A stretch of DNA of 64,000 nucleotides from Granulicella sp. L46 (lineage in GTDB: Bacteria > Acidobacteriota > Terriglobia > Terriglobales > Acidobacteriaceae). The DNA is taken from the NCBI RefSeq assembly GCF_009765785.1, contig NZ_LMUT01000005.1, forward strand, positions 1 to 64,000, written 5' to 3'. This document shows, in pieces, positions 35,759 to 44,676 of the stretch; the stretch's first letter is position 1; every line of letters begins with the position of its first letter. The notes below the pieces were generated by a model. It was not told the DNA's origin, did not search any database, and saw only the letters and a program-made list of their open reading frames with translations. A program made the position numbers and the translations under genes.

Positions 35759-36589
35759 ATGCCGATTAAATCATTTCGTCCGATCACGCCGACCCTTCGC
35801 TTTCAGACGAAGCTGGTCAACGATGACATTACGACCGACAAGCCGCATAAGCCGCTGCTGTCGGTAAAGCCACGCACTGGCGGCCGCAACAATATGGGCA
35901 AGCTGGTTGTTCGCCACCAGGGCGGCGGGCACAAGCAGAAGTTGCGCCTCATCGACTTCAAGCGCGACAAGTTCGGTGTTCCGGGCACGGTCGCTACGAT
36001 CGAGTACGATCCCAACCGTAGCTCGCGCATTGCGCTCGTCCATTACGCCGATGGTGAGAAGCGCTACATCATTCAGCCGATCGGGCTGAAGGTGGGGCAG
36101 AAGATCATGAGCGGCCCTGAGGCCGATATCCTGGTCGGCAACGCTCTGCCGCTCAAGAACATTCCGACGGGTACGATCGTGCACAACATCGAGCTGCGTC
36201 CTGGTAAGGGCGCGCAGATGGCGCGTTCGGCTGGTGCCCAGGTTAATTTGATTGCCAAGGAAGGCGACTACGCACTTCTGAAGCTGCCCTCTGGCGAGAC
36301 CCGCAAGGTGCTCGTGGAGTGCATGGCGACCATTGGCCAGGTTGGCAATACGGATCACGAGAACGTCACGATCGGTAAGGCTGGACGCAACCGGTGGAAG
36401 GGCATTCGCCCAGCCAACCGTGGCGTTTCGATGAACCCGGTCGATCACCCGCACGGTGGTGGTGAAGGTAAGACCTCGGGCGGACGCCATCCAGTGACGC
36501 CGTGGGGTCAGCCGACTCGTGGCTATAAGACTCGTAATAACAAGCGGACCGATGTGTTTATCGTGACGCGCCGGAATAAGGGCAAGTAA
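35759..36589 (+). CDS. rplB: 50S ribosomal protein L2
   Basis: 276 residues, normal length. Contains [27 protein letters not shown] and the highly conserved [14 protein letters not shown] segment near the peptidyl-transferase centre with its essential His. Starts at ATG 35759 with an AAAGGAA site. Required for subunit association and peptide-bond formation. Follows a 139-base spacer containing heptad repeats. Confidence 0.98.
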   Translation: MPIKSFRPITPTLRFQTKLVNDDITTDKPHKPLLSVKPRTGGRNNMGKLVVRHQGGGHKQKLRLIDFKRDKFGVPGTVATIEYDPNRSSRIALVHYADGEKRYIIQPIGLKVGQKIMSGPEADILVGNALPLKNIPTGTIVHNIELRPGKGAQMARSAGAQVNLIAKEGDYALLKLPSGETRKVLVECMATIGQVGNTDHENVTIGKAGRNRWKGIRPANRGVSMNPVDHPHGGGEGKTSGGRHPVTPWGQPTRGYKTRNNKRTDVFIVTRRNKGK

Positions 36590-36675
36590 GCATTTGCAGT
36601 TAGGGAAGTAAAAGCTACACCAAGTCTCGTACCTGAGAGATTCGTCGTATTCAGCACCGCAGTATGGAGTGAGTT

Positions 36676-36960
36676 ATGTCACGTTCAACGAAGAAGGGCC
36701 CGTTCATCGACGCCCACCTGATGATCAAGATCGAGGCGATGAACACCGCCAACGAGAAGAAGGTCATCCGCACCTGGTCGCGCCGCTCGACGATCCACCC
36801 GGATATGGTGGGTCACACGATTGCTGTGCACAACGGCCGCAAGTTCATCCCGGTCTATTGCACGGAGAACATGGTGGGCCACAAGCTGGGAGAGTTCTCG
36901 GCGACGCGCACGTTCAAGGGCCACTCGGCGAAGGCTGGCGACACGGCGAAGGGCAAGTAA
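36676..36960 (+). CDS. rpsS: 30S ribosomal protein S19
   Basis: 94 residues, normal length. Starts [15 protein letters not shown], with [26 protein letters not shown] and the end [14 protein letters not shown]19 sits in the 30S head next to S13 and contacts A-site tRNA through its tail. Standard position between rplB and rplV, with a TGGAGTGAG ribosome site. Confidence 0.98.
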   Translation: MSRSTKKGPFIDAHLMIKIEAMNTANEKKVIRTWSRRSTIHPDMVGHTIAVHNGRKFIPVYCTENMVGHKLGEFSATRTFKGHSAKAGDTAKGK

Positions 36961-37016
36961 GCCGTCGCAGGCAGTGATTAGGATTCGACAGATTTGTACG
37001 TTTGAAGGACATCGCA

Positions 37017-37541
37017 ATGCATAAAGCAATTGAAACAAAGAATACCGAGTTTCGTGCTGAGGCCCGCTTCCAGCGCTGCAGCCCGCAGAAGGCCAAGCTG
37101 GTGCTTGACCTGATCAAAGGTCTGCGCGTGGAGAAGGCAATCAACACCGTGGCCTTCACCAACAAGCGCATCGCGCCGGTGGTGGAGAAGGTGCTGCGCT
37201 CGGCGGTCCAGAATGCTCAGCATTTGTCGGATGAGCGTGGACTCGACATCGACATCGACAACCTGTACGTCAAGACCGCGGTCGCGAACGAGGGACCGCG
37301 GATGAAGCGCATCCGCCCTGCTCCAATGGGCCGTGCGTTCCGTTACCAGCGCCGCATCGCGCACATCATCATCACGGTGGCAGAGAAGAAGGCTGCCGGT
37401 GCTGAGGTTGAGGCGACGACGGCGCCGGTGAAGGCGACCGCAGGCAAGCCCGCAGCGAAGAAGGCGGCGGCGAAGAAGTCTCCAGCAAAGAAGGCCGCGG
37501 CGAAGAAGGCTCCGGCAAAGAAGAAGGCTGTCGCCAAGTAG
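37017..37541 (+). CDS. rplV: 50S ribosomal protein L22 with a Lys/Ala-rich C-terminal tail
   Basis: 174 residues from ATG 37017 (GAAGGA 6 bases upstream). The first ~122 residues are a normal L22: ARFQRCSPQKAKLVLDLIKG, the tunnel beta-hairpin AQHLSDERGLDID, and RIRPAPMGRAFRYQRRIAHI. Residues 123-174 form an extra tail of Ala, Lys and Pro in near-repeats (AAKK, SPAKK, APAKK), like histone H1 or Hc1 tails. E. coli L22 has 110 residues. The tail probably adds rRNA contacts on the subunit surface. Confidence 0.96.
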   Translation: MHKAIETKNTEFRAEARFQRCSPQKAKLVLDLIKGLRVEKAINTVAFTNKRIAPVVEKVLRSAVQNAQHLSDERGLDIDIDNLYVKTAVANEGPRMKRIRPAPMGRAFRYQRRIAHIIITVAEKKAAGAEVEATTAPVKATAGKPAAKKAAAKKSPAKKAAAKKAPAKKKAVAK

Positions 37542-37631
37542 TTGGGCGGGAGTTACAACGATTTTGCAGTAAGTGGATCTTAACAATCACCGCGCCGGCT
37601 CAACCGGCTATGGTTCAGGAATAGGGAAGCT

Positions 37632-38303
37632 ATGGGACAGAAAGTCCATCCGTACGGATTCCGCCTCGGCGTCAACAAGCCCTGGAAGTCACGCTGGTTT
37701 ATCGAGCGCGGCTACGACAAGCTGCTGGTCGAGGACGTGAAGTTGAAGGCAGAGCTTCGCGAGAAGCTCAAGGCTGCCGGCGTGAGCTCGGTAGAAGTTG
37801 AGCGGCCGGGCAACAAGTTGCGGCTGATCATCCGCACCGCACGTCCGGGCATCATCATCGGGCGCAAGGGCGCGGAGATCGACAAGCTCAAGGCCGATAT
37901 CCAGAAGCGCACCAGCCGCGAGGTGTTTATTGACATCCTCGAGGTCAACAAGCCGGAGCTCGACGCTCAGCTGGTGAGCGAGAATATCGCCCTGCAGCTG
38001 GAGAAGCGCGTCAGCTTCCGCCGCGCCATGCGTAAGAGCGTGGATTCGGCGCTGCGGTTTGGTTGCAAGGGCATCAAGGTCCGCGTTTCGGGCCGCCTGA
38101 ATGGCAACGAGATCGCTCGGTCGGAGTGGTATCTGCAGGGACGTCTGCCGCTGCATACGCTGCGCGCTGATATTGACTACGGGTTCTCCGAGGCGCACAC
38201 CACCTATGGAATCATTGGTGTGAAGACCTGGGTTTATCGCGGCGATATCTACGAGCAGAAGAAGCGTCGCGAGCCGGCAGTCATTACCACCGGCGCGTTC
38301 TAA
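37632..38303 (+). CDS. rpsC: 30S ribosomal protein S3
   Basis: 223 residues, normal length. [20 protein letters not shown] start, the KH domain with [15 protein letters not shown] (GxxG loop), and the C-terminal [23 protein letters not shown] block. S3 lies at the mRNA entry tunnel and contributes to helicase activity. A GGGAAG site precedes the start. The following spacer of 185 bases carries a hairpin. Confidence 0.98.
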   Translation: MGQKVHPYGFRLGVNKPWKSRWFIERGYDKLLVEDVKLKAELREKLKAAGVSSVEVERPGNKLRLIIRTARPGIIIGRKGAEIDKLKADIQKRTSREVFIDILEVNKPELDAQLVSENIALQLEKRVSFRRAMRKSVDSALRFGCKGIKVRVSGRLNGNEIARSEWYLQGRLPLHTLRADIDYGFSEAHTTYGIIGVKTWVYRGDIYEQKKRREPAVITTGAF

Positions 38304-38322
38304 CTTTTCTTTGTGTTTCGGG

Positions 38323-38361
38323 AATCCGTGGCGAGCTTTTTCCACGGATTTCCGGTATACT
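38323..38361 (+). promoter_or_regulatory. hairpin and -10-like box in the rpsC-rplP spacer
   Basis: A 9-bp stem AATCCGTGG/CCACGGATT (38323-38331 with 38342-38350), with a loop ending in TTTTT, is followed at once by TATACT (38356-38361), a good -10 hexamer lacking a clear -35. It could be an internal promoter or a partial attenuator within the largest internal spacer of the S10 cluster (185 bases). Confidence 0.4.
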
Positions 38362-38488
38362 TAACAGGTTTGGCCCCGAGTCTGCCCGTATCGAAGGCGT
38401 AAAGCTGGAGATGTTGTGGCAGAGACCCCGGTCAGCACCTAAGCCGTTCCCCTGAGAAGTTGACAGGTTTGTTCAAAGGAAATTCCTC

Positions 38489-38923
38489 ATGCTTTTACCC
38501 AAGAAGGTTAAGTATCGCAAGCAGCAGCGCGGTCGCATGTGCGGCAAGGCGTGGCGTGGCTCCGACATCTCGTTCGGCGACTACGGTTTGAAGGTTCTGG
38601 AGTGCGGTTACATTACCGACCGCCAGATCGAAGCCAGCCGTATTGCCATGACGCGGTTCATCAAGCGTGGCGGCAAGGTTTGGCTGCGTTTGTTCCCGGA
38701 CAAGCCAATCACGAAGAAGCCAGCCGAAACCCGTATGGGTAAAGGTAAGGGCGCTCCGGATCACTGGGTCGCTGTCGTTCGTCCGGGCAAGATTTTGTTC
38801 GAGATGGAAGGCGTTCCCGTTGAGTTGGCCAAAGAGGCGATGCGTCTCGCGGCTCACAAGCTTCCGCTCAAGACCACGTTCGTTGTACGCCCCGGCCTCA
38901 AGGTCGAAGTGGCTGCTAAGTAA
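38489..38923 (+). CDS. rplP: 50S ribosomal protein L16
   Basis: 144 residues. [24 protein letters not shown] start, then [25 protein letters not shown] and a normal end. A late-assembly protein that positions A-site tRNA. An AAAGGAAATT ribosome site lies upstream. The conserved Arg of the RMGKGKG loop (hydroxylated in E. coli) is present. Confidence 0.98.
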   Translation: MLLPKKVKYRKQQRGRMCGKAWRGSDISFGDYGLKVLECGYITDRQIEASRIAMTRFIKRGGKVWLRLFPDKPITKKPAETRMGKGKGAPDHWVAVVRPGKILFEMEGVPVELAKEAMRLAAHKLPLKTTFVVRPGLKVEVAAK

Positions 38924-38952
38924 TAGCCGTTCAGGCGAGAAAGAAGTTATTT

Positions 38953-39186
38953 ATGGAAATCGACAAGATCCGCAACATGAGCGATGACGAGTTGAAGAGT
39001 GAAGAGGCGAAGGCCGCTGAGCAGCTCTTCCGCATTCGCTTCGCGAAGAGCCTCGGAAAGCAGGAGGGGATTGGCAAGATCAAGTCCCTCAAGCTGGATA
39101 TCGCAAAGTTTAAAACAATCAGCAAAGAGCGTTCGCTCGCGGCGGTTGGAACGAAGACAACAGCTGCCAAGGCAGGGAAGGAATAA
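38953..39186 (+). CDS. rpmC: 50S ribosomal protein L29
   Basis: 77 residues, within the family range (60-75 plus a short basic tail). Contains the helix [26 protein letters not shown], the diagnostic LFxLRF-like element. Located 29 bases after rplP and 2 bases before rpsQ, the tightest packing in the cluster. L29 lies at the tunnel exit with L23. Confidence 0.96.
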   Translation: MEIDKIRNMSDDELKSEEAKAAEQLFRIRFAKSLGKQEGIGKIKSLKLDIAKFKTISKERSLAAVGTKTTAAKAGKE

Positions 39187-39188
39187 TC

Positions 39189-39521
39189 ATGGCTGAGACC
39201 ACTGTCACTACCCCCGTCGCCGAGCAGGCTGCACCGCGTCGTACCGAGAAGGTTGGCCTGGTTGTTTCGACCAAGATGGAGAAGACCATCGTTGTCGAGA
39301 TCGAGATGCGCAAGGCTCACCCGAAGTACAAGCGGGTGCTGAAGTCCAACAAAAAGTTTTATGCGCATGACGAGCAGAACTCGGCGCGCGTTGGCGACAT
39401 GGTTCGCATCCGCGAGACGCGTCCGCTATCGAAGCTGAAGCGCTGGTCGTTGGAAGAGATCATTCGCCGGTCGTCGTTGTCGGCGCTGCCGGATGAGAAG
39501 CCGGTTGTCGTAGCAAAGTAG
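39189..39521 (+). CDS. rpsQ: 30S ribosomal protein S17 with N-terminal extension
   Basis: 110 residues, about 25 more than E. coli. The core starts near residue 20: [30 protein letters not shown], then [24 protein letters not shown], diagnostic of S17. The extra N-terminus is Thr/Ala-rich and probably disordered. The start at 39189 is supported by GGAAGGAA and by 2-base spacing after rpmC; there is no other in-frame start before the core. Confidence 0.96.
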   Translation: MAETTVTTPVAEQAAPRRTEKVGLVVSTKMEKTIVVEIEMRKAHPKYKRVLKSNKKFYAHDEQNSARVGDMVRIRETRPLSKLKRWSLEEIIRRSSLSALPDEKPVVVAK

Positions 39522-39659
39522 TTGAGCGGTTTTAAGGTTTTGCGGCTGAGGTTTTGGCCGCGCAGCACGAGATAGCAACGGCTTCCCGCCGCCAAGCTCT
39601 CGAGCAAGTTTCACCTCTCGAACCAGTATTCGGCGAGAGCTTGAACCAGGAGAATCATC

Positions 39660-40031
39660 ATGGCAGTTCAAATGCGCACTATCCTTGCCGTCGCCGATAA
39701 TTCGGGCGCCCGCAAGCTCCAGGTCATCCTGCCGCTCGGCGGCGGTCTCGGCAAGAAGGCCGGCCTTGGCGATGTGGTTACGGCAGCGGTGAAAGAAGCG
39801 TCGCCGGATGGCACGGTCAAGAAGGGCAAGGTCGTCAAGGCGGTCATCGTCCGGACGCACAAGGAGTATCGCCGCCGGGATGGAACGTACATCCGCTTCG
39901 ACGAGAATGCCGCGGTCGTCATCAATGACGCGATGGAGCCCGTTGGCACGCGCGTATTTGGACCGGTTGCACGCGAGTTGCGCGATAAGAAGTTCCTGAA
40001 GATCGTTTCGCTCGCGCCTGAAGTTATCTAG
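39660..40031 (+). CDS. rplN: 50S ribosomal protein L14
   Basis: 123 residues, normal length. [23 protein letters not shown] at the start and [35 protein letters not shown] identify it. L14 forms the inter-subunit bridge region. AGGAGAATC ribosome site. A 138-base spacer precedes it and a one-armed heptad array follows. Confidence 0.98.
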   Translation: MAVQMRTILAVADNSGARKLQVILPLGGGLGKKAGLGDVVTAAVKEASPDGTVKKGKVVKAVIVRTHKEYRRRDGTYIRFDENAAVVINDAMEPVGTRVFGPVARELRDKKFLKIVSLAPEVI

Positions 40032-40034
40032 AGG

Positions 40035-40065
40035 CAGTTGTCAGTTGTTAGTTTTCAGTTGTTAG
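40035..40065 (+). repeat. single-arm heptad array in the rplN-rplX spacer (site 5)
   Basis: CAGTTG, TCAGTTG, TTAGTTT, TCAGTTG and TTAGT occur in tandem; the opposite arm seen at the other sites is missing. It shows the unit can exist without the inverted partner, or that one arm was lost. Confidence 0.8.
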
Positions 40066-40123
40066 TGAATCGGATTCCGACTCCGTAGGGTCGAGCCCGC
40101 TAGAGCGGGGAAAGGTAATAAAG

Positions 40124-40495
40124 ATGCCGAACAAGTTCAAGCCGACCGCAGGCAGCAAGTCGAAGATCCGGATCAAGCGCAACGATATGGTTGTGGTGAT
40201 TGCGGGTAAGGATAAGGGACCGAAGGCTCACCGCGTACTGCGGGTGATCGTCGACAAGCAGCGCGTGCTGGTCGAGGGCGTTGGGATGATCAAGAAGCAC
40301 ATGAAGCCGAATCCGCAGAAGAACGTGGCGGGCGGCATCCTGGAGCAGGAGGCGCCGATCCACATCTCGAACGTGATGCTGGTCGACTCCGAAGGCAAGG
40401 GAACGCGCGTTGGGTACCAGGTTGAAGGCGATAAGAAGACACGCATTGCCCGTACGACCGGCGGCGTGATTGCCGAGAAGAAGTTCAAAAAGTAG
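40124..40495 (+). CDS. rplX: 50S ribosomal protein L24
   Basis: 123 residues. KIRIKRNDMVVVIAGKDKGPKAHRVL is the KOW motif. Then KHMKPNPQKNVAGGILEQEAPIHISNVML is typical of L24. The N-terminus is about 10-15 residues longer than E. coli (MPNKFKPTAGSKS). L24 initiates 50S assembly. AAAGGTAATAAAG ribosome region. Confidence 0.97.
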   Translation: MPNKFKPTAGSKSKIRIKRNDMVVVIAGKDKGPKAHRVLRVIVDKQRVLVEGVGMIKKHMKPNPQKNVAGGILEQEAPIHISNVMLVDSEGKGTRVGYQVEGDKKTRIARTTGGVIAEKKFKK

Positions 40496-40611
40496 TTGGG
40501 TAAGTTGGATCAGACGCAGGCTCTAAGTTGAGTCGAAAGTAAATTGAGTACCCCACGAAACGGTATACAGCGCAAGCTACTCCGGAACCGTGGAGAAAGA
40601 GAAGAGAGATC

Positions 40612-41160
40612 ATGGCAGCACGTTTGAAAGAGAAGTATCACGGCGAGATCAAGCAGTCGCTTCAGAAGGAACTCGGCCTCGAGAACGCGATGGCGGTTCC
40701 GAAGCTCGAGAAGATCGTGATCAACATGGGCCTGGGCGAGGCTACCCAGAATGTGAAGATCATGGATCCCCTGCTTGCTGACCTGGGATCGATTGCCGGA
40801 CAGAAGCCGGTTATTACCAAGGCGAAGAAGTCCATCGCGGCGTTCAAGCTGCGCGAGGGCATGCCGATTGGCGCGATGGTTACGCTGCGCGGCGACAAGA
40901 TGTACGAGTTCCTGGATCGCCTGATTTCGGTGGCGCTGCCTCGTGTGCGCGACTTCCGCGGCGTTAGTTCGAAGAGTTTTGATGGGCGCGGCAACTACAC
41001 GCTCGGCCTGCGCGACCAGCTGATCTTTCCGGAGATCGACTACGCGAAGGTAGACAAGATCAAGGGTATGAACGTGACGATCGTGACCACGGCGAAGGAC
41101 GATAACGGTGCGCGCGAGCTGCTCAAGAGCTTCGGCATGCCGTTCCGCGTGGGCGCGTAA
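40612..41160 (+). CDS. rplE: 50S ribosomal protein L5
   Basis: 182 residues, normal length. Contains [44 protein letters not shown] and the end FGMPF. It binds 5S rRNA and P-site tRNA. AGAGAAGAGAG ribosome site 5 bases before the ATG. Standard spc order. Confidence 0.98.
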   Translation: MAARLKEKYHGEIKQSLQKELGLENAMAVPKLEKIVINMGLGEATQNVKIMDPLLADLGSIAGQKPVITKAKKSIAAFKLREGMPIGAMVTLRGDKMYEFLDRLISVALPRVRDFRGVSSKSFDGRGNYTLGLRDQLIFPEIDYAKVDKIKGMNVTIVTTAKDDNGARELLKSFGMPFRVGA

Positions 41161-41229
41161 GACAACACTTTTGGCGGGTATTCATACCGTCAGGGTTTCA
41201 ACGCAGTTAGATTGAGAGAATAAAGAGAT

Positions 41230-41415
41230 ATGGCAACCACAGCAAAACGCGTTAAAGACGCACGCAAGCCGAAGTTCAAATCTCGTCAGCACAACCGCTG
41301 CCAGCTCTGCGGCCGTCCGCGCGCTTTTCTGCGCAAGTTCGGTATCTGCCGCCTGTGCTTCCGCAGTCTTGCGCTGAAGGGCGAGATTCCGGGCGTCGTC
41401 AAGTCCAGCTGGTAG
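41230..41415 (+). CDS. rpsN: 30S ribosomal protein S14, zinc-binding type Z
   Basis: 61 residues, the short form. Zinc-ribbon cysteines at 24, 27, 40 and 43 (CQLCGRP then GICRLCF) are all present, so this is the Zn-requiring paralogue rather than the long zinc-free form. Bacteria sometimes keep a second zinc-free copy for zinc starvation; none is in this window. Located 69 bases after rplE. Confidence 0.97.
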   Translation: MATTAKRVKDARKPKFKSRQHNRCQLCGRPRAFLRKFGICRLCFRSLALKGEIPGVVKSSW

Positions 41416-41569
41416 TCGTTCGCGGCTGCTTCACCAAACGCTGCAGGCCGCTCGCTAGCGGTACTCGCGCGTAGTCAAGATCGGCGCTTCGGCGCCACAA
41501 CCATTCCCGCAGGTTCTCCAGGCTGGCTGAAATAGTCGGCAGGAGCGAACGGGGGATGAAAGGAAAACG

Positions 41570-41968
41570 ATGAACCTCACCGATCCGGTAGCAGATTTTC
41601 TTACACGTATTCGCAACGCGCACCGTTCCCGCCACCAGAAGCTCGACGCTCCGGCTTCGAAGCTGAAGACCGAGATTGCTCGCATCCTGAAGGAAGAGGG
41701 CTACATTGCCAACTACAAGGCCGCTGAAGAAGATGGCCAGAAGGTGTTGCGCGTGTACCTGAAGTACGGCCCGAACAACGAGGCTGTGATCCGCGACCTG
41801 AAGCGCGTCTCGCGTCCTGGCTGCCGTGTGTATATCGGCAAGGACGAGATCAAGCGCGTGCAGGGCGGCTTGGGCATCTCGATCATGACTACGCCGAAGG
41901 GTGTGATGACGGGTCGTCAGGCGCGCCGCGAGGGCGTTGGCGGCGAGATTCTCTGCGAAGTCTGGTAA
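41570..41968 (+). CDS. rpsH: 30S ribosomal protein S8
   Basis: 132 residues, normal length. MNLTDPVADFLTRIRNAHRSRHQKL start and the end GVMTGRQARREGVGGEILCEVW are diagnostic. Binds central-domain 16S rRNA; in E. coli it represses the spc operon at the rplE start. AGGAAAACG site. A 154-base spacer precedes it. Confidence 0.98.
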   Translation: MNLTDPVADFLTRIRNAHRSRHQKLDAPASKLKTEIARILKEEGYIANYKAAEEDGQKVLRVYLKYGPNNEAVIRDLKRVSRPGCRVYIGKDEIKRVQGGLGISIMTTPKGVMTGRQARREGVGGEILCEVW

Positions 41969-42071
41969 GAGAAGCGCACGTAGATTTTGGGATTAGAACA
42001 AGCGGGTAACCGCCGGCTGCAGTGGAACTCACACGATGTGAGGGACTCGCAAGCCATCAAGGATTGAAGTT

Positions 42072-42611
42072 ATGTCACGTATCGGCAAGAAGCCCATCAC
42101 GCTGCCCAAGGGTGTGAAGTACACCGTGCAGAGCAACGTCGTCGTCGTCGAAGGCCCCAAGGGCAAGGTGAACGCCTTGATTCCCGCGGGCATCACCTTC
42201 TCGGAGAAGGACGGCGTTCTGACTGTCGAGCGTCCCGATAACGCTCATGCGGCAGTGCATGGACTGGCGCGCGCTCTCGTGTTCAACGCTGTTGAAGGCG
42301 TGACGAATGGCTGGAAGAAGGAGCTCGACGTGGTCGGTATCGGATACCGCGTGGAGATGAAGGGTAAGAATACGGTCGTGTTCACGCTCGGCTACTCTCA
42401 CCCCATCGAGTTCCAGCTGCCGACGGGTATTGAAGTTGCGATTGATCCGAAGCAGACGCATGTGACGGTCTCGGGTATTGACCGGCAGAAGGTTGGCCAG
42501 GTTGCGGCGGATATGCGGTCACTGCGCAAGCCGGATCCATACAAGAACAAGGGTGTTCGTTACTCCGACGAGAAGCTCAAGAAGAAGGTCGGAAAGACGG
42601 GCGCTAAGTAA
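42072..42611 (+). CDS. rplF: 50S ribosomal protein L6
   Basis: 179 residues, normal length. [19 protein letters not shown] start, [15 protein letters not shown] and the C-terminal [11 protein letters not shown] block are typical. L6 lies near the factor-binding stalk base. The last bases of the gene are repeated 54 bases downstream in the following spacer. AAGGATTGAAG upstream. Confidence 0.98.
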   Translation: MSRIGKKPITLPKGVKYTVQSNVVVVEGPKGKVNALIPAGITFSEKDGVLTVERPDNAHAAVHGLARALVFNAVEGVTNGWKKELDVVGIGYRVEMKGKNTVVFTLGYSHPIEFQLPTGIEVAIDPKQTHVTVSGIDRQKVGQVAADMRSLRKPDPYKNKGVRYSDEKLKKKVGKTGAK

Positions 42612-42673
42612 AGTTTGAGCGTACCGGTTCGACGGGCGGTAGCCGTCAAGACGGGCGCTAAATAAACTGAGCG
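42594..42673 (+). repeat. partial duplication of the rplF 3' end
   Basis: The rplF terminus AAGACGGGCGCTAAGTAAA...TGAGCG (42594-42621) recurs, slightly changed, at 42648-42673 (AAGACGGGCGCTAAATAAA then CTGAGCG). The second copy lies in non-coding spacer and retains a stop codon in the equivalent place. Confidence 0.75.
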
Positions 42674-42701
42674 GCGGGCGGCATTTGAATGCCGTCCGCC
42701 G
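42672..42701 (+). promoter_or_regulatory. long GC-rich stem-loop in the rplF-rplR spacer
   Basis: About 13-14 pairs (CGGCGGGCGGCAT with its complement at 42689-42701, one G-T pair) close on a tiny loop. No T-run follows, so it is not a typical terminator. It may be an mRNA processing or stability element in the 156-base spacer before rplR. Confidence 0.55.
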
Positions 42702-42767
42702 ACTCCCACAAAGATTACCCCGAACGTCGTCAAGCTATGGCGACGCCTTTAGGAAGGAAGAACTACG

Positions 42768-43133
42768 ATGATCAATCTTCGCCAACGCAACAACATTCGC
42801 CAGACGGTGCACTCGCGTATCCGCGCCAAGATGTCGGGCACTGCCGAGCGTCCGCGCCTCAATGTGTATCGTTCGCTCAACCACATCTATACGCAGCTGA
42901 TCGACGACGCGAATGGTGTCACCATCGCTTCCGCTTCGACCATGACCCCCAAGAGCACAGAGCGTAAGGCCGGCGGCAACGTGGAAGCGGCGAAGGCTGT
43001 GGGCAAGTTGATTGCCGAGCGCGCTAAGGAAAAGGGCATCAAGAAGGTGGTCTTCGATCGCGGCGGCTACCTGTATCACGGCCGCATCAAGGCACTGGCC
43101 GACGCTGCTCGTGAAGCTGGTTTGGATTTCTAG
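42768..43133 (+). CDS. rplR: 50S ribosomal protein L18
   Basis: 121 residues, normal length. Contains [31 protein letters not shown] and the C-terminal [27 protein letters not shown], the L18 signature. Binds 5S rRNA with L5. AGGAAGGAAG ribosome site. Confidence 0.98.
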   Translation: MINLRQRNNIRQTVHSRIRAKMSGTAERPRLNVYRSLNHIYTQLIDDANGVTIASASTMTPKSTERKAGGNVEAAKAVGKLIAERAKEKGIKKVVFDRGGYLYHGRIKALADAAREAGLDF

Positions 43134-43228
43134 TAAGGATCAATAGAACGCGTTAGACGTTCAAAAAACGCAGCGCTGACTGCAACCTCCGGACCGGTGT
43201 GCCGGGGAGAAAAATAGAGGAAATAACG

Positions 43229-43738
43229 ATGGCAATACAGAAGAAGAGACTCGACGGAAACCGGATGAACCTGAAGGATGAGGTTGTGTCCATCAATCGC
43301 GTAACCAAGGTCGTCAAGGGCGGCAAGAACATGTCGTTTGCGGCGCTGGTAATCGTGGGCGATCCTGCTGAGGGCGTGGTTGGCTACGGCTCAGGTAAGG
43401 CGAAAGAAGTTCCGCAGGCGATCCGCAAGGGCATCGAAGCGGCGAAGAAGAATTTGATCAAGGTGAACTTGACCGGCTACACCATTCCGCACGTGGCGCT
43501 GGGTCACTACGGTGCTGGTGAAGTTCTGCTGAAGCCGGCTCCTGAAGGTACTGGCATCATCGCGGGCAAGACTGTTCGCGCCGTGATGACCGCCGCGGGT
43601 GTGCAGAATGTGCTGACCAAGAGCCTCGGCTCCGCCAATCCGCACAACGTGATCAAGGCTACGTTCGACGCACTCACGCAGCTGCGCGATAAGGCAGAAG
43701 TTGCTGCGCTGCGTGGCAAGTCTGTGGACGAGCTGTAA
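43229..43738 (+). CDS. rpsE: 30S ribosomal protein S5
   Basis: 169 residues from ATG 43229 (AGAGGAAATAACG upstream); an in-frame codon at 43199 is not supported. [31 protein letters not shown] (dsRBD-like domain), [17 protein letters not shown] and the C-terminal [17 protein letters not shown] block are typical. S5 is important for decoding fidelity. Confidence 0.98.
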   Translation: MAIQKKRLDGNRMNLKDEVVSINRVTKVVKGGKNMSFAALVIVGDPAEGVVGYGSGKAKEVPQAIRKGIEAAKKNLIKVNLTGYTIPHVALGHYGAGEVLLKPAPEGTGIIAGKTVRAVMTAAGVQNVLTKSLGSANPHNVIKATFDALTQLRDKAEVAALRGKSVDEL

Positions 43739-43788
43739 ACCAGTTTCGCCGAGTGCAAGAGATTCGTAAGTTTATTTAGGAGTTCGTT

Positions 43789-43974
43789 ATGGCTGATATT
43801 GCCAAGATCAAGATCCAGTACTTCCGTTCGCAGATCTGCACGCCTGTGAAGCACAAGCTCGTTGTAAAGGGCCTGGGCTTTACGCGCCTCAATCAGATTG
43901 TCGAGCGCGAGGACACAGCGTCGATCCGCGGCATGGTGAAGAAGATTCCTCACCTTGTTCGTATTCTCGACTAG
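43789..43974 (+). CDS. rpmD: 50S ribosomal protein L30
   Basis: 61 residues, normal length. KIQYFRSQICTPVKHKLVVKGLGFTRLNQIVEREDTAS is the L30 pattern and the end GMVKKIPHLVRIL matches. Standard position between rpsE and rplO. TTAGGAGTT ribosome site. Confidence 0.96.
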   Translation: MADIAKIKIQYFRSQICTPVKHKLVVKGLGFTRLNQIVEREDTASIRGMVKKIPHLVRILD

Positions 43975-44043
43975 TTTATTTCGCCTCCATTTCGAGGCCA
44001 CCACATGCGAGTCAGGCGGCAGCCTGGCGTTAGCGAGGAAATC

Positions 44044-44511
44044 ATGGCACTGAATCTCAGCAATCTGAAGGCGCCCAAGAAGGCGAATGAAAACAAGAAG
44101 CGCGTTGGCCGCGGTATGGGCTCGGGTATGGGTAAGACCTCGACGCGTGGCCACAAGGGCCAGGGTTCGCGGTCGGGTTCAAGCCTGATGCGCGGGTTCG
44201 AAGGCGGCCAGATGCCGCTGCACCGCCGCCTGCCGAAGCGTGGCTTTACGAACATCTTCCGCGTGGAATATGCGGTTCTTGGACTCGATACCATTGCCGA
44301 GCTCAACGAGAGCGAGTTGACGCTCGAGAAGCTGACCGAGCACGGCATCTTGAAGAAGCGCAACGGCTTAGTGAAGGTCCTGGCGAACGGCGAGTTGAAG
44401 TCGGCCGTTACAGTGCATGCGCACAAGTTCTCGAAGGCGGCCCAGAAGGCCATCGAGGCAGCCGGCGGCAAGGCCATCGTCATCGGCGGCGAAGCTGCTC
44501 CGGCAGCGTAA
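44044..44511 (+). CDS. rplO: 50S ribosomal protein L15
   Basis: 155 residues from ATG 44044 (GCGAGGAAATC upstream); an in-frame upstream codon at 44005 is not family-like. NLSNLKAPKKANENKKRVGRGMGSGMGKTSTRGHKGQGSRSG start and FEGGQMPLHRRLPKRGF are diagnostic. Late 50S assembly protein. Confidence 0.97.
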   Translation: MALNLSNLKAPKKANENKKRVGRGMGSGMGKTSTRGHKGQGSRSGSSLMRGFEGGQMPLHRRLPKRGFTNIFRVEYAVLGLDTIAELNESELTLEKLTEHGILKKRNGLVKVLANGELKSAVTVHAHKFSKAAQKAIEAAGGKAIVIGGEAAPAA

Positions 44512-44676
44512 AGAATCGGGCCGGGGACAAGCGCCCCGGCCAATTTTGCTTCTGCGCTGTTCGCGAAATATTGCGCGTAGAATATTGTTCAAGCACTCCA
44601 GCAGAGTGGTCGCATCAGGCAAATAACGCCGGCGGCTCTCCGCTCCCAAATCTTCGGTTCAAGGCCTCAAACTTCG

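Noticed and set aside
17379-40065. CRISPR-like interpretation of the repeated 7-mers
   Set aside because: The units are directly adjacent 7-mers without unique spacers, and no cas gene is present.
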